Part shown: positions 43,741 through 54,187 of the stretch, piece by piece
How the letters are laid out: every line of letters begins with the position of its first letter
Numbering within the stretch: position 1 is the stretch's first letter
Assembly (NCBI GenBank): GCA_003116995.1
Contig: BDSL01000093.1
Span: forward strand, 248,001 to 312,000
Reading direction: 5' to 3'
DNA from: Yamagishiella unicocca
Taxonomy: Eukaryota; Chlorophyta; Chlorophyceae; Chlamydomonadales; Volvocaceae
DNA length: 64,000 bases
Made by a program: the position numbers and the translations under genes
Notes under the pieces: model-generated
What the model was told of the DNA's origin: nothing
The model's database searches: none
What the model saw: only the letters and a program-made list of their open reading frames with translations

Positions 43741-45341
43741 GGTGCCATGGCCCATGGGCGACGTACTGAGGCCCCTCGCGGGCGTGCAAATGTGGGGATT
43801 TGGCCGGATTTCCGCGGAAATCCAAAAGGAGATGACGACCACCTCCTCGTGATCTCCAAAACATACTTCGCTGCCGCAACTATATCCTCGAGCATTGCAG
43901 CTTTTGAATCGCTTCAAAGTAATGGGCATGGGGAACGTTTCCCTTGAGCGCTGGCTGGCAGCCGGATGCGGCTGGGGGCCCTGCAGTGGTCCATCTTCCC
44001 ATTGCACGCAGCGACAGAAGCCTGCGCAGCGGCGTGCACCGCGATGGCGCCCCTGACCCTCTCGTACCCGGTATATATGGTTCCTCGTTGGTCTCTTCCA
44101 CTGGACAAACCACGTCAGCTGCACGCACGCATACTATACTTCGCAATACCAGGATCTGAACCGGACCGACTCAGAGGAATTGCGTCAATCCGCGGGGCTG
44201 GAGGTGGTGGCGGTGCTGGTACTGGTGATTAAACGTTGGGGGCGTTGACAGGAGGTCATCAGGGGTTGCCATAACGCGTCGCTCTATTGTAACCCACAAG
44301 GCAGTCGCAGTCATATATATCATATACCCAAATCAGAGCACCAGTGCCAGCACCAGCAAGGGCACTATGGACTCGGCCCTAGCCAAAATCCCCGTGCGTG
44401 TGAGCTGTGAACCCAACAAGGCCATCCTTTGGGCGGCACGAGGAGTATCAGTACAACAGCAGTCAACTGCGCACACCCAGGAGGGTCCCTTGTGTTCTCA
44501 GCGCTTGCTGGGGGACAACTAAGCTGGTGGGAGGTGGCGGCAAGGGGCAGGCGAAGGTGTATGTTGCCCGCCGACGGAGGGGTGCGGAGGGAGGGGTAGG
44601 GAGGCAGGATCCGCGGCAACACGGAGCATGCTGTCGGGGATGGCTGCGGTATCACAGCAGTGCCGCTGCCGCCGGCGCCCCTACACGTTGGGGTCCATTT
44701 GCGCGGCGTCTTGTCCAGCGAGTGGGGAGAGCCGCACTTGTGAGGTTAGACGGCGGGGAGGCGTTGGGAGGAGGTTGCTGGCGTTCACAAGGCAGGTGCA
44801 CTCGTACAAGGAAAGGAGCACCACGGCACAACAGATAAACTATGCACCCCAGGAGAGTCCCCTCCGTCGTGTGCCCACCCTTCGCGGGCAGCGCGCTGGT
44901 AGGAGGTGGTGACCACTGTCGACGGCTGGGCCGGTGGCAGTGGTGGAGGCATGCCAGGTGGCGGGCGGGGCTGAAGGTGGTGGCAGGGGTGGTAATGGTG
45001 GCGGCGGCTGTGGCGGCGGCAGGGGTGGATGCATGCCACTCCGCCACCATGGCGCAAGAGCCCATCCAACACCGCGGTTGGGGCTGCGTGCTCTTTTTGG
45101 GAATGGCTGCAAACTCCGCTGCAACATGGAACTTATTGTGTGTGGGCGTGATCGGACCCTGAGGTGTGGGCGTGATCGGAACTCCGACACGCTCCGTTTG
45201 GCACGTCTGTTGTCAATTCCTATTGCAGCGCGGCCCCGCCCCCGCCTCCACACCTGCGACTTACGAACACCGAAGTAACGAACATGCATACTCCACCAGC
45301 ACGGGAATGCGGCGATTGGCAACTGCAATAGTCAGGAATTA
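43741..45341. other. GC-rich region, no gene recognised
   Basis: Several frames are open because of Gly/Ala/Arg-rich low-complexity DNA (GGTGG and GCGGC runs, 44930-45040), but no phase-consistent exon chain was found. CACCCAGGAGGGTCCC near 44474 and CACCCCAGGAGAGTCCC near 44843 suggest an internal duplication. Confidence 0.45.
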
Positions 45342-45662
45342 TTAGGCCCGCAGTTTGGCCCACAAAGGTATTACAAATGCAGCTACGCACCACACCCAGC
45401 CCGCGTTCCTGCCCAGCAGTGTGTTGGGCACGTGCCGTGTCAGGTGGCAATCCCCGTCCCAGTAACGACGCTCCTGCCTGGAAGCAGAAGCTGCCTTGGC
45501 AAGTAAAAATGAATGCCTGGCTGCGTGGCCAAGAGTCCGGAAACGCTCGTTCATTCGCAGAAAAGTGCGTACATCGTACGCCTGCCTTGCCACACCCGCG
45601 GCTTGTGCCTGTTCGACGCCACCGCCACTATCACCCCCCCCCGGCATCCCATCAGAAGCCAT
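45342..45662 (-). CDS. Candidate small protein, unknown
   Basis: An ATG-initiated 106-codon frame. It starts MASDGMPGGGDSGGG, continues with a helical stretch (YDVRTFLRMNERFRTLGHAA) and ends with a hydrophobic segment WVWCVAAFVIPLWAKL, a possible C-terminal membrane anchor. The composition is credible, but there is no homology evidence and no splice support. Confidence 0.35.
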   Translation of the reverse strand: MASDGMPGGGDSGGGVEQAQAAGVARQAYDVRTFLRMNERFRTLGHAARHSFLLAKAASASRQERRYWDGDCHLTRHVPNTLLGRNAGWVWCVAAFVIPLWAKLRA

Positions 45663-45676
45663 TCGTCCAATTGTTA

Positions 45677-46036
45677 TTATTGGGCGGTATCGAGAGACAC
45701 CGATTGACAGGACTGGGATACTAGGAGAGGCAGGGTGTCCTCCATCCAGCTGCTCCTGCTTGCTCCATACCCACTGCAGTCAGTGACCACCATGCCATCC
45801 TTTCCTCGTTCCCTCCCTGCCTCCTTCCTGCAAATGGAACCCCTCCTTCCTTGCAGAGCAGCTGCAGCGTGTCGGGCGATCGTTACAACAGGTCTCCCCT
45901 GCTCTCCCCTGTTCACAACTATGCTTTGTATCCCCCGTATCCGTGAACGATACGCCATGGATGCTGCCATGCCGACAATTGCAACCACCAGGACTATAAC
46001 CAAGAGGAGCCCAGGCAGCGCAACAGTCAACCCCAT
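45677..46036 (-). CDS. Candidate small membrane protein, unknown
   Basis: An ATG start gives 119 residues. It opens directly with a strong membrane segment (MGLTVALPGLLLVIVLVVAI and on to about residue 28) and then a basic stretch MAYRSRIRG, the pattern of a signal anchor. The remainder has low predicted order. It lies 14 bases upstream of the candidate ORF ending at 45342; the two could be exons of one gene, but no clear junction was found. Confidence 0.35.
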   Translation of the reverse strand: MGLTVALPGLLLVIVLVVAIVGMAASMAYRSRIRGIQSIVVNRGEQGRPVVTIARHAAAALQGRRGSICRKEAGRERGKDGMVVTDCSGYGASRSSWMEDTLPLLVSQSCQSVSLDTAQ

Positions 46037-46395
46037 GACGCGACCCAACGCAAGAGAGTGCCGAGGAAACAAGATACGCAGCAAAGCTGCTGCTGGACGG
46101 GGACCATTAAAGGCAAACGCACAGGAAATGGTCTTGCCAGAACATCGAGCGGTGAAAGCTCGATGTACGGCATTTGCTACTAAACTGAGTTTGGTACCAG
46201 GCGATTGACCAACCAGGAGATGGTTTGGGATGGACGCTCTTGTGGGTTATGTGTGTGTGTTGTTGTCACATATCGATCCAGGCCTGATGCTTGCCAATTG
46301 GAGTCGGCCCAGCATGAACATCGGCCGTAACACAAAGAACAGTATCGATTGTGTACTACAGAGTTGCGAGGAACTCTTCAATATGTGCACCAGTT

Positions 46396-46445
46396 TAATG
46401 AAATGATGTCGTAAACCATGCATGGTTTACAACATCATTTCATTA
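46396..46445. repeat. 50-bp near-perfect palindrome
   Basis: The left arm 46396-46420 (TAATGAAATGATGTCGTAAA plus CCATG) is the reverse complement of 46421-46445 with one mismatch and no loop. On the minus strand the right arm contains TGTAA, the algal polyadenylation word, about 320 bases beyond the stop of the kinase gene. Confidence 0.9.
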
Positions 46446-46629
46446 TATAATATGAGCGCAAAGAACAGCAAGTATGTGGAGAGAGTGTAATGTTACTGCT
46501 GCTACTACGGTACTACCAAATCCAAAAACTGCATAACTCAACTCCGTCCAATCACAACCATTTGCGTGCTGTGTCCCATCCATGCATGCGGGTTGGCCTT
46601 TGCGGAGCCGTACCACCCTTATGACAAGG

Positions 46630-46668
46630 GGTGTCGGCTCTCGAGGACACCCCTCGAGAACCGACACC
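46630..46668. repeat. 17-bp hairpin
   Basis: GGTGTCGGCTCTCGAGG at 46630-46646 pairs with CCTCGAGAACCGACACC at 46652-46668, with one mismatch and a 5-base loop. It lies about 80 bases past the kinase stop, in its probable 3' UTR. Confidence 0.85.
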
Positions 46669-46750
46669 AGAGCTCGTGGTCCGCAGCCAGAGCTCGTTAC
46701 CACTTCGCGAAGACCCCCTCTGTGTGCGGCCCATGCCATCGTACCCCACT

Positions 46751-48866
46751 TCACACGCCTGCGCGCTCGATCAGGTCGCGCAGGTACTTTAGCAGGTCAC
46801 CGGCGTTGTCGATGTGGAGGTTGTCGAGCATGCAGAGAGCCTCCACGACGTTCTCCCGTGGTGTGTAGCCGTCCTTGCTGAACAACAGGTCCTTCCACTG
46901 AACGCCCACACTGCGCAGCACCTCGATGACCATCGCCACGGCCAGCATGTGCCTAGTTAAGGCAGTGCAGTGTGGGGTGTGCCATACGTGTTAGCGGGGT
47001 AACATGATGGTATTTAGGGGTCTTAGACATACGACTGGCATGCAAGTGCACCTGTCTGCGCTAGATTGGCGCGAGCAGATAGCAATATGAAGCAGATCCA
47101 CTGCAACACCTCTAAGACAGCTACCCTCGCGCACGCACCAGTCGAACTCCGGTGCAGCAGAAGCTGCTTTCACGGCGGGCGGCGCAAAGCAACGAGTCGT
47201 GGAGATGATCTGCGAACCCACGCGAACGGCAGAGCCGAAGTCGCCCAGCCACCACCTGTTCACAGCACAGAAGGACGTCACATTGCCTCACATCTGCCAT
47301 TTTGCTGCGTTTCTCAAACCCCTTGGAATGCACCCAGCCACCCACCGGCCATCTGAGTCAAGGAAGATGTTGTCAGCCTGCACCGCAAATGAAGGTAACA
47401 CATCAGGCATTATGTCATCACGTCACTCGGCTCCACCACCCAACAGGTCGCTCTGGATCCATGCATCATTTGCGGGACCAAAAGCCCCAATTCCCTGTGC
47501 ATCGTGTCATGTTACCTTGACGTCCATGTGTACGAAGCCCTTGCCATGGATCCACTCCAGCGCCGCTGCCATGCATTGCGCTCCAGTCAGCAGAGCATTC
47601 AGGGGCAGCGGTGGCACATTGGCCAGGGTTGCCACGTACTGCCGCATCAACACCGCTGCATAGACACCTGGCGCGTGGCAAGCCGTTGCAGAGTGCTCTT
47701 GTCCCAGCGTGAACGTGATGACCTCAGCAGCCACCACAGCCACGTCCGCCGGCTTTCCGCAGCACAGCTCACGGCACGCTACCGCCTCGGAGCCGCCGGC
47801 TTCACCACTCGCCGCGGAGCCGCCCGCACTGGTGGGCTGGAGCAGCTTGAGCACGCAAGGGCGACCGAAGGCGTCTATCGCAGCCAGAAGGCTGAGGCTA
47901 CCCCCACTCGAGTTTGAGAACAAGGGGCCGTTGATGTGCAGCCCGTTCTGCAAAGGACAGCAAGTATTCCACCGGGTGTTAGACTGGTACAGCGTTGGAT
48001 AAAAGCAAGGTGCAGGAGACGTCAATCCGTGTAGATCGGCGTGGGTATTAAGATGCTCGTGCAGTGCGGTGCCGCGCCGTACCGAGCCTACCTGCTTCAG
48101 AATCTCCGCCTCTGTTGACGGGCCGGGCAGGTTCTGCGCCTCCTGATAGAGATCCATCGCCGTGTCCACGGTGCTTGCCGTGATCAGCCGGGAGCTGAGG
48201 CGCCGGACGATGAGCGCCAGCGTAGCCTCCTTTGGTCGGTCAATGTGACCCGCCTTGAGGAGCCCTTTAAACCTCTCCAAGTAGTCCTGGGGGCCTATGC
48301 TCTGGCAGAGAAACGGAGAGAGGGTAGGACGCAATAAAACGACTTTGCATTGGCATAAAAATGGGGCACGGCAAACAGAGCGGAGTTGGAATGTAAGCTT
48401 CAACTGGGCGCGTAGCGGCAGCAGCAGATTAATTATCTGCAGTTTAAAACATTGCGGGCACCGTAAACGCATAACAACCAGGTCAGCTTGGCAGCAACTG
48501 CGGCTTACGTCCATGAGGCCCAGATTCAACGCAAAAACAGGGATGGCAACGAGATCGGCAGGTCACTGAAGAGCATGGTGGCAGCAACACGGCGGGTAGC
48601 AGGTCCTAGCTTGTCCCGTTCCACAGTTCTGGCATATTCCCGAGACGTTTGCCTACCGACTGCTTCTGAAGCAGGTTCAAAAGCAGGTTCAAAAGCAGGT
48701 TCTTCTCCTCCTGTAGCATCGCTACAAACTGGAAACGCATTTCCGCCTGCACTCCGGCTCGTGTGAGCTCCTCTTGTGTCGCACGGATCTCCTCATCTTT
48801 CTTGCAAATTTTCGCCTCGATGGCCTCTATTTTTGCCTTTACGTCCTCTACTTTGGGCAGCGCCAT
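46751..48866 (-). CDS. Protein kinase-like protein with N-terminal coiled coil
   Basis: Six exons in transcript order: 48866-48657, 48301-48092, 47947-47516, 47377-47346, 47255-47139, 46952-46751. Phases close to 400 residues. The N-terminus (MALPKVEDVKAKIEAIEAKI, residues 1-70) is a coiled coil. The second exon is helical with DYLERFKGLLKAG. The kinase fold follows: a Gly/Ser-rich loop NSSGGS, a candidate ATP lysine in PCVLKLL (K174), catalytic loop HMDVKADN (280-287), DFG at 300-302 and the subdomain IX segment FDWHMLAVAMVIEVL. HMD replaces HRD, so this is a non-RD kinase; D, K, N and DFG are all present, so activity is plausible. The activation segment is short and the C-lobe reduced. Substrate and pathway are unknown. 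Confidence 0.75.
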
Positions 48867-49825
48867 GGTCCAGGGAAGCTCAATGGCTTTGAGAACGTTG
48901 CTAGCATGAACTTATAGGCTAATCGCTGCCGCACGGCCTGGGGCAAACCAAGGAAGGCCCGAACGAGAAACGCGTCCGCTGACAAGTACTATATCGTATG
49001 CGATGTGCGCCTGTGATGTTAAATTGGAGTTGGCAGCGCAAAGTTGGAGCGAACTCGTACAAATGGAGCCAGCTCGCCCCTTGACCACGGTATGTGGGGA
49101 TTAGGCATGTTCTGTAGGGGTTGGTTTCAGAGAACCTAAGCTCGTACAGGGCGTAGCGTAGGAAGTTCCTAAGCGGGCCGTTTCCATACCCGTACAGGCA
49201 AGCACTTGGGCGCCGGCGCCGGCGGCTTGGGCTGCCCTCCCTGCCCTCCTTGGGCTGCCCTTCCTGAAGCCATGGCGCAACAACTACCCGAATACACTGG
49301 CAACCTGGACTTAGGTCGCGCGGGAGCCCGGTCCCGCCAACTGAAAAGATTCCCTGAGAACGAAAACAGAAAAGGGGCCCTAGCAACGAAAGCACACTAA
49401 AGAAGCCCGCGGGCTGTTCCACCTACAGACAAACGTGCGCGCCAACCCGCGTCCGAGGGCCCTACGCCGCTTAGAAACCAATTTTCGGAGCAGGGTCCAA
49501 AAATACCGCTTCCAATCGGACTACGGTAGCTCGGCCCGTACAAATTCGAAACGTTATTACAGCGATCACCATCCACAGATACTAACGCTCGAAGCGCTTC
49601 CAACGCCTCTGCACTCCAGGAGTTGTGCGGACAGATACCACTCGATAGCACCGACCGCTCGCAATCCTACCGGTCGCTATGTTGCACGAAAGCCTTTCTG
49701 GTTTATTTACCGACCCTAGAAACACCTGTGACCTGTCTCCTGCGTCTACCAGCCGCGACCGAGAGGGCGACGTGTGGGACGGGGGATGGAAAGTGAGCGG
49801 GCCTCCCCCCCCCCGGGTCTTTATG
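48867..49825. other. Kinase upstream region and spacer, no gene recognised
   Basis: The kinase promoter would lie here. GCCGGCGCCGGCGGC near 49213 is a GC palindrome, and AGGTCGCGCGGGAGC near 49312 is shared with about 6408. No phase-consistent exons were found. Confidence 0.45.
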
Positions 49826-49980
49826 GTGGGTAGGCTTTCCGAGGCAGTTACTGTATCGGTTGATCGGGCTTCGGTGAACCGGGCGCCTCGTTCACGCAAC
49901 CGGGTCAGTCAGCCTGTTTGGTTAACGTCCCGGTAGGTCGGTAACCTGGGGGCAACCGAGGGTATGTATGCCATAGGGAT
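49826..49980 (+). repeat. About 150-bp dispersed repeat, second copy
   Basis: This matches 32955-33110: GTGGGTAGGCTTTCCGAGGC, GGGTCAGTCAGCCTGTTTGG and CAACCGAGGGTATGTATGCC. A poly-C tract precedes it. Confidence 0.8.
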
Positions 49981-50534
49981 ATGGCTGGATATGGGTCCCT
50001 GACGTCTTCTCTAGGTAGGCCTAAAGGCTATTAGGAGTCCTGACCTTGTAACGGGCTTACTTATTAGGATGGTACGACGCCGGGTTGAGGGAATCGGAGT
50101 TCGTCCACTCGTTGTCGTTACATGGTTCGTTGAGTCCTTCATCTTTGCATACTACCCTGTACTACCCTATGATCGGTCGTCCGATCGCGCCTTGCCTATG
50201 ACCGTTCCGGTTAAATCCGACCTAACCAGCGGTCGAACCCTGCCTTGCCTATGACCGATCCAGTCCGCCAGTTGAGCCCAATTGCACGAAACCGGCCCGA
50301 TCTATCTCCAACTGCCACAGAAATGTCTGATCGAGCGAGCCTGTCGACTTGCGTCAGACCCGTCAAGTCGACCATTTCTATATTGTTTCCTACCTACAAG
50401 GCCGCTAGCCGCGCCTCCCACCGCCGGGCAGGTAGGAGAATCGATGACCACAAATACAATAATTAGGCCCGACCTTACTTCTGCGGAAGTAACTAGCCAC
50501 GACGCCTAGTGGTGCCACCTACTCCAGCAACGAT

Positions 50535-50564
50535 ACCACCAGTAACCGTTACAACAACCACCAG
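50535..50564. mobile_element. Micro-insertion with 8-bp direct repeats
   Basis: TAACCGTTACAACA (50543-50556) lies between ACCACCAG at 50535-50542 and ACCACCAG at 50557-50564. The surrounding CCACCAG-rich sequence means the direct repeat could be partly accidental. Confidence 0.5.
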
Positions 50565-50821
50565 CCCACCACTGCCCACCAGCAGCTCCACGTCCACCAG
50601 TGCCACGTCCACCAGTCAGAGGGTAGGAAAGGATTAGGATTGCCGAAAGGGTCGGTCCTGGGCGAGAGATTAGATTGGCCAAAAGGCTGCCTGGCGGTAG
50701 GGGTTAAACCTTTCTCAGGCAGGTATTAGATTAGCCGACGTCGGGGATTAGATTAGCAAGCGGTTGGGAGGGAATTGAGGTAAAATTGCAGCAACTGGAG
50801 GCGTTTGGACCCTACCTGTGA

Positions 50822-50897
50822 TACAGTGGGTTACAGTGGGTTACAGACCAAAAGGTAGAACCATCGGGCATATCGCCTGACAATGAGGAAGACGGAG
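50822..50897 (+). repeat. TGTTGTAACGGTTACAGTGG family, long form
   Basis: TTACAGTGGGTTACAGACCA, then GGTAGAACCATCGGGCATAT and CGCCTGACAATGAGGAAGAC. The 5' TTACAGTGGG unit is duplicated in this copy. Confidence 0.75.
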
Positions 50898-51277
50898 TAC
50901 TTGTGATAGGTGACAGAGTACTTGTTATAGGTGGCTGCCCAATCTAGCCTGAACACACCAGGACAAACCGTCCTCCTCACTCTTCACCTTCACCATTCTG
51001 CACCATCCCGGATCATACTGCACAGCAGCCTCAATGAAGTTGATGTAACACGTAGTGCTGGTGTACAGACCTATACAGGCCCATCTGAACTCATTTGTCT
51101 TTTATGGCCACAGCTGAGCAATATGCCATGACCGCCCAACAGTCTGACCCAGTCCCGATGAGCCGCCCGATGGCCCGACCTAGCGTACAACTCCTTCACC
51201 AGGTCGTGCATCAGTATGGACCACTCAGTCGTGTGACTGTGCAAGAGTACAGGACGCCCCTCACCGCCAGCGGCCAC

Positions 51278-51350
51278 AGTAACGGTTACAGTGGGTTCCA
51301 GACCAAGAGGTAGAACCATCGGGCGCATCGCCTGACACTGAACAAGACCC
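51278..51350 (+). repeat. TGTTGTAACGGTTACAGTGG family, long form
   Basis: GTAACGGTTACAGTGGGTTC, then CAGACCAAGAGGTAGAACCA and TCGGGCGCATCGCCTGACAC. It is the copy closest to that at 19275. Confidence 0.8.
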
Positions 51351-51403
51351 AATATGACCCCAGCGAACCGCTGGTTCACCGACGGATTGGGTATCTGCCA
51401 GAA

Positions 51404-51901
51404 GTGCAAATAAATACGAGCACCTCCTCAGCCATTGTTGCTGCGCCAAGCAACGAATACCCATTCGAATATCTTAAGAACGTTTGCAAATCCACCTGCC
51501 CGCGCGGAATTTGCTGCGTGCGCTATTTTGAAGCCGCGGAGCAAGGTTTTGTGACACGTGTTCCTGCGCCCGACCATATCACAGGACCGCTGGAGGACTC
51601 TCCGCACGAGCCTGTCGGCTTGGTTTTGCTTCCCGTAGGCGATGGGGATGGCAGGCGAGCCATCATCTACCCGTCCTGTGAAGCGGCGTGCTGCCAAGGC
51701 CAAACCCCGCGTCAGTGTAAGCTGGAGCAGCGCGTGGACCCCAGCGTGCATGGTGAAGTGGATGCAGCCGTCAAGGGTGCAACTCGGGCCAAGAGTGGGC
51801 GCGAGATCAAGCGCGGCAAGCATTACGATGGGGTTTCAGTTGTGAGAGCGTCTCGTACACATCACAAAAATTACAACACAAATTACAACAATGGAACTTG
51901 A
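51404..51901 (+). CDS. Unrecognised Cys-rich open frame
   Basis: A 165-codon frame without an ATG at its start. It contains YLKNVCKSTCPRGICCVRYF and IIYPSCEAACCQGQTPRQC, then a basic stretch AKSGREIKRGKHY. The cysteine spacing and charge pattern look protein-like, but the opposite strand is open as well and both sides are repeats. It may be part of a mobile element. Confidence 0.3.
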   Translation: MQINTSTSSAIVAAPSNEYPFEYLKNVCKSTCPRGICCVRYFEAAEQGFVTRVPAPDHITGPLEDSPHEPVGLVLLPVGDGDGRRAIIYPSCEAACCQGQTPRQCKLEQRVDPSVHGEVDAAVKGATRAKSGREIKRGKHYDGVSVVRASRTHHKNYNTNYNNGT

Positions 51902-51917
51902 CCTGCGGGTGCGATGT

Positions 51918-51960
51918 GGGAAGTTGTAACGGTTACAGTGGGTTCCAGACCAAGGGAAGT
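51918..51960. mobile_element. Micro-insertion with 7-bp direct repeats
   Basis: The 29-bp core 51925-51953 (TGTAACGGTTACAGTGGG then TTCCAGACCAA) lies between GGGAAGT at 51918-51924 and GGGAAGT at 51954-51960. The core is the 5' end of the long-form repeat. Confidence 0.7.
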
Positions 51961-54187
51961 GTTGAGGCTGTGTATTTCGACGTGTTTGTCCCGTCCGTGA
52001 GGGTGTCTGTTGTTGACCGGTGTTGACAAGTTGACAGTGGCCGGCGCGGCATGCTGATGACCGCCAATGGTCCACCATTGCTGCCAAGAACTGTGCGCTG
52101 TTGTTTGGCACTGGTGTTCGACCCACAGCGTACATGGTAACTGCCAACGACCGCCAGCTGTAAACCACGGAACTGCGCAACGGTATGTCTTGCACTGTCC
52201 AGTCGAGGTCCCACACGGCAGGGGTGTGCTTGCAGGGGCTTGGTGGCTTCCAGCCTGAGAAGGTTTTGTCTGTCTACAAGCAAGGCGAGGTCCTAGGAAA
52301 GCGGAGTCCTAGGGAGTCCTAGGGCACGACAGCAAAAGCATCTGGCACCTGCCACGTCACTGCTCCTCAGCGGCTGGGAGTGAGGGAAAGGCTGGGGATT
52401 ACTGCAAACCCGCACGGGCTGGGGACTGCTGTGAGCCCGTCGGGATTAGGGATTGAAATCGCCACCGCGAGGGGATTAAACCCGGCGAGGGATTGCAGCG
52501 CTGGGGATTATAACTGGCTTTTGGATTAAGGGATTAGGTCGGGGGGGATTAAATTTCGGAAGGGATTATAGGACCAACCAATTTCAAGGATTGGGATTAG
52601 AACAGCACTTTCCTACCCTCTGGAGGGCCAGGGGTCATAGGGGTCACTGGAGTCACAGGGGTCACAGGTAGGGGGCCCTTGGGAGCCAGAGGGGAGTGCG
52701 CAGTGCCTCTGAGAGTGCGCCAGTCCAGCCCTTCGTGCCAAAAAAGGGTGCAAGGCTTTAAAAGCACACAGTGAAACCGCGGGGCTGGGGCCTATATATG
52801 GTGCTAGGAAGCAGACGCTGCGGGGCTTGCTTGGGGTCAGGGGCCTAGGCCCAGCCTCTCAAGATGCCAACACCATGCGCCCGAATTCCGCTCGCCCCTA
52901 CTTTCCAGTTCCCTTCCAGCCCCCAGGCCGGTTCTTATCACCTAGATATGACGGCTTCCAGGTGCACAACGTGCCCATGTCAGGGTATACTGGCGTCGGT
53001 GGTGCAGGACCTTCGGTACTCGTACACGCAGCTGGTTAAGACTGTCGGAAGCCTCGGTTGGCTTCAGGTGGTTTGATACTATATAGCCAGTCCAAATAAT
53101 ACGTCCATTAGTTGCAGGGAGCTGTAGTTGCGCGCCTGCGTAGAGTACTCGTGGACCTGGAGGTAGCGTCGCGCAGCGCTACTACAGGAAGGACAGCAAG
53201 AAGTACTGTGGCTGGTGGGTAAATTCATGGTGGTTGCGAACGTCGGTGGAAAGCAGGATCCGTTCATGGTCAGCCCCCATACAAGCCAAGGTCTGCCAGT
53301 CAAGGTCTGCAATCGGCCCTTGTTTGCGGTTTCTTTACATACCACGAATCGGGCTGTATCGTCCATGACGTTTCTCTCAACTGCGACACAAGAACAAATG
53401 TAAATGCTGGCCAATATTTCACCCTCTGTGGCCTGCAGCACAATCCCGCAATCGTATCGGGTATGTCGGCATGACCATAACGTGTCTTGAATCAGTCTCT
53501 AGCAGTGCAGCAGATGGGTGGAGACATAATATGCTAGGGCCGCCCCCCCTTGCAATTCACCTCCATTCCAGGCGCCTCACGCCTCCCCACAAGCCCCTTG
53601 CGGTGCCTGCCTCTTCGTTCTATAACCCCCCGGTATTCTCTCTCTGCAGACATTCGCTCCTAACCCATACTTAAGGCGCAGACGGCCCAACGCCATACTT
53701 CCACATTCCGTGGGACATGAGCACCCGCCCCTACACGTCACTATCTATCGCGCTAACAAATTCTCAGAAGGTCCCAAATCCTTACCTCAAGAAAAATCCC
53801 GCGTGTCAATGCCATTGCCCATCGCCTGCGTCCAAATAGTACGCCTCGGTATCATGCCTTGCGTTCCACTATCTTTAACCAAGTGCAAAGTCGCAAAGAT
53901 AGTTCCCTCGCTTTTCAGTCCATGGCATAGGGGCACCGTCCGGTCCTAGCCCGACACCAGCTACGGACGCCCAGCCGTTAAGTCTGTCGCGCGACAGTTT
54001 CTGCACTCCCGGTACATGCGAGTCGAGAGCAGAATATTAGGATGGATTTATCCCAAAGCAAATGGATCACCGTTGGAACTGTTGCCGACCGTCGCTGCTG
54101 CCTGATCAGAAATCCTCCTCCGTGCACGCCAGGCCCAGCTGCTGCAGGTCAAGCTAAGGAGTACGACGACCGCCAGATGCAAGGTGT
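51961..54187. other. Region without a recognised gene
   Basis: 52380-52610 holds about nine GGATTA words in G-rich sequence, and 52620-52680 has GGGGTCAC repeats. Open stretches at 52827-53039 (+) and 53079-53441 (-) lack supporting splice structure. The 3' UTR of the gene ending at 54188 must lie in the right part; a minus-strand TGTAA was noted only near 53334. Confidence 0.45.

Larger units (their letters stand above)
49981..51403. other. Repeat-rich spacer, no gene recognised
   Basis: Contents include GGATTAG-rich sequence at about 50630-50780, CCACCAG-rich sequence at 50535-50620, and two long-form members of the TGTTGTAACGGTTACAG family (50822-50897 and 51278-51350). The minus frame at 51071-51409 contains LLHSHTTEWSILMHDLVKEL and may be a mobile-element remnant. 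Confidence 0.5.

Noticed and set aside
44400..45340. Long Gly/Ala/Pro frames on both strands
   Set aside because: These are low-complexity GC-rich shadows without phase-consistent splice sites.
52827..53039. Open frame with PNSARPYFPVPFQPPGRF
   Set aside because: It is Pro-rich, isolated and unsupported by splice structure or a recognisable family.
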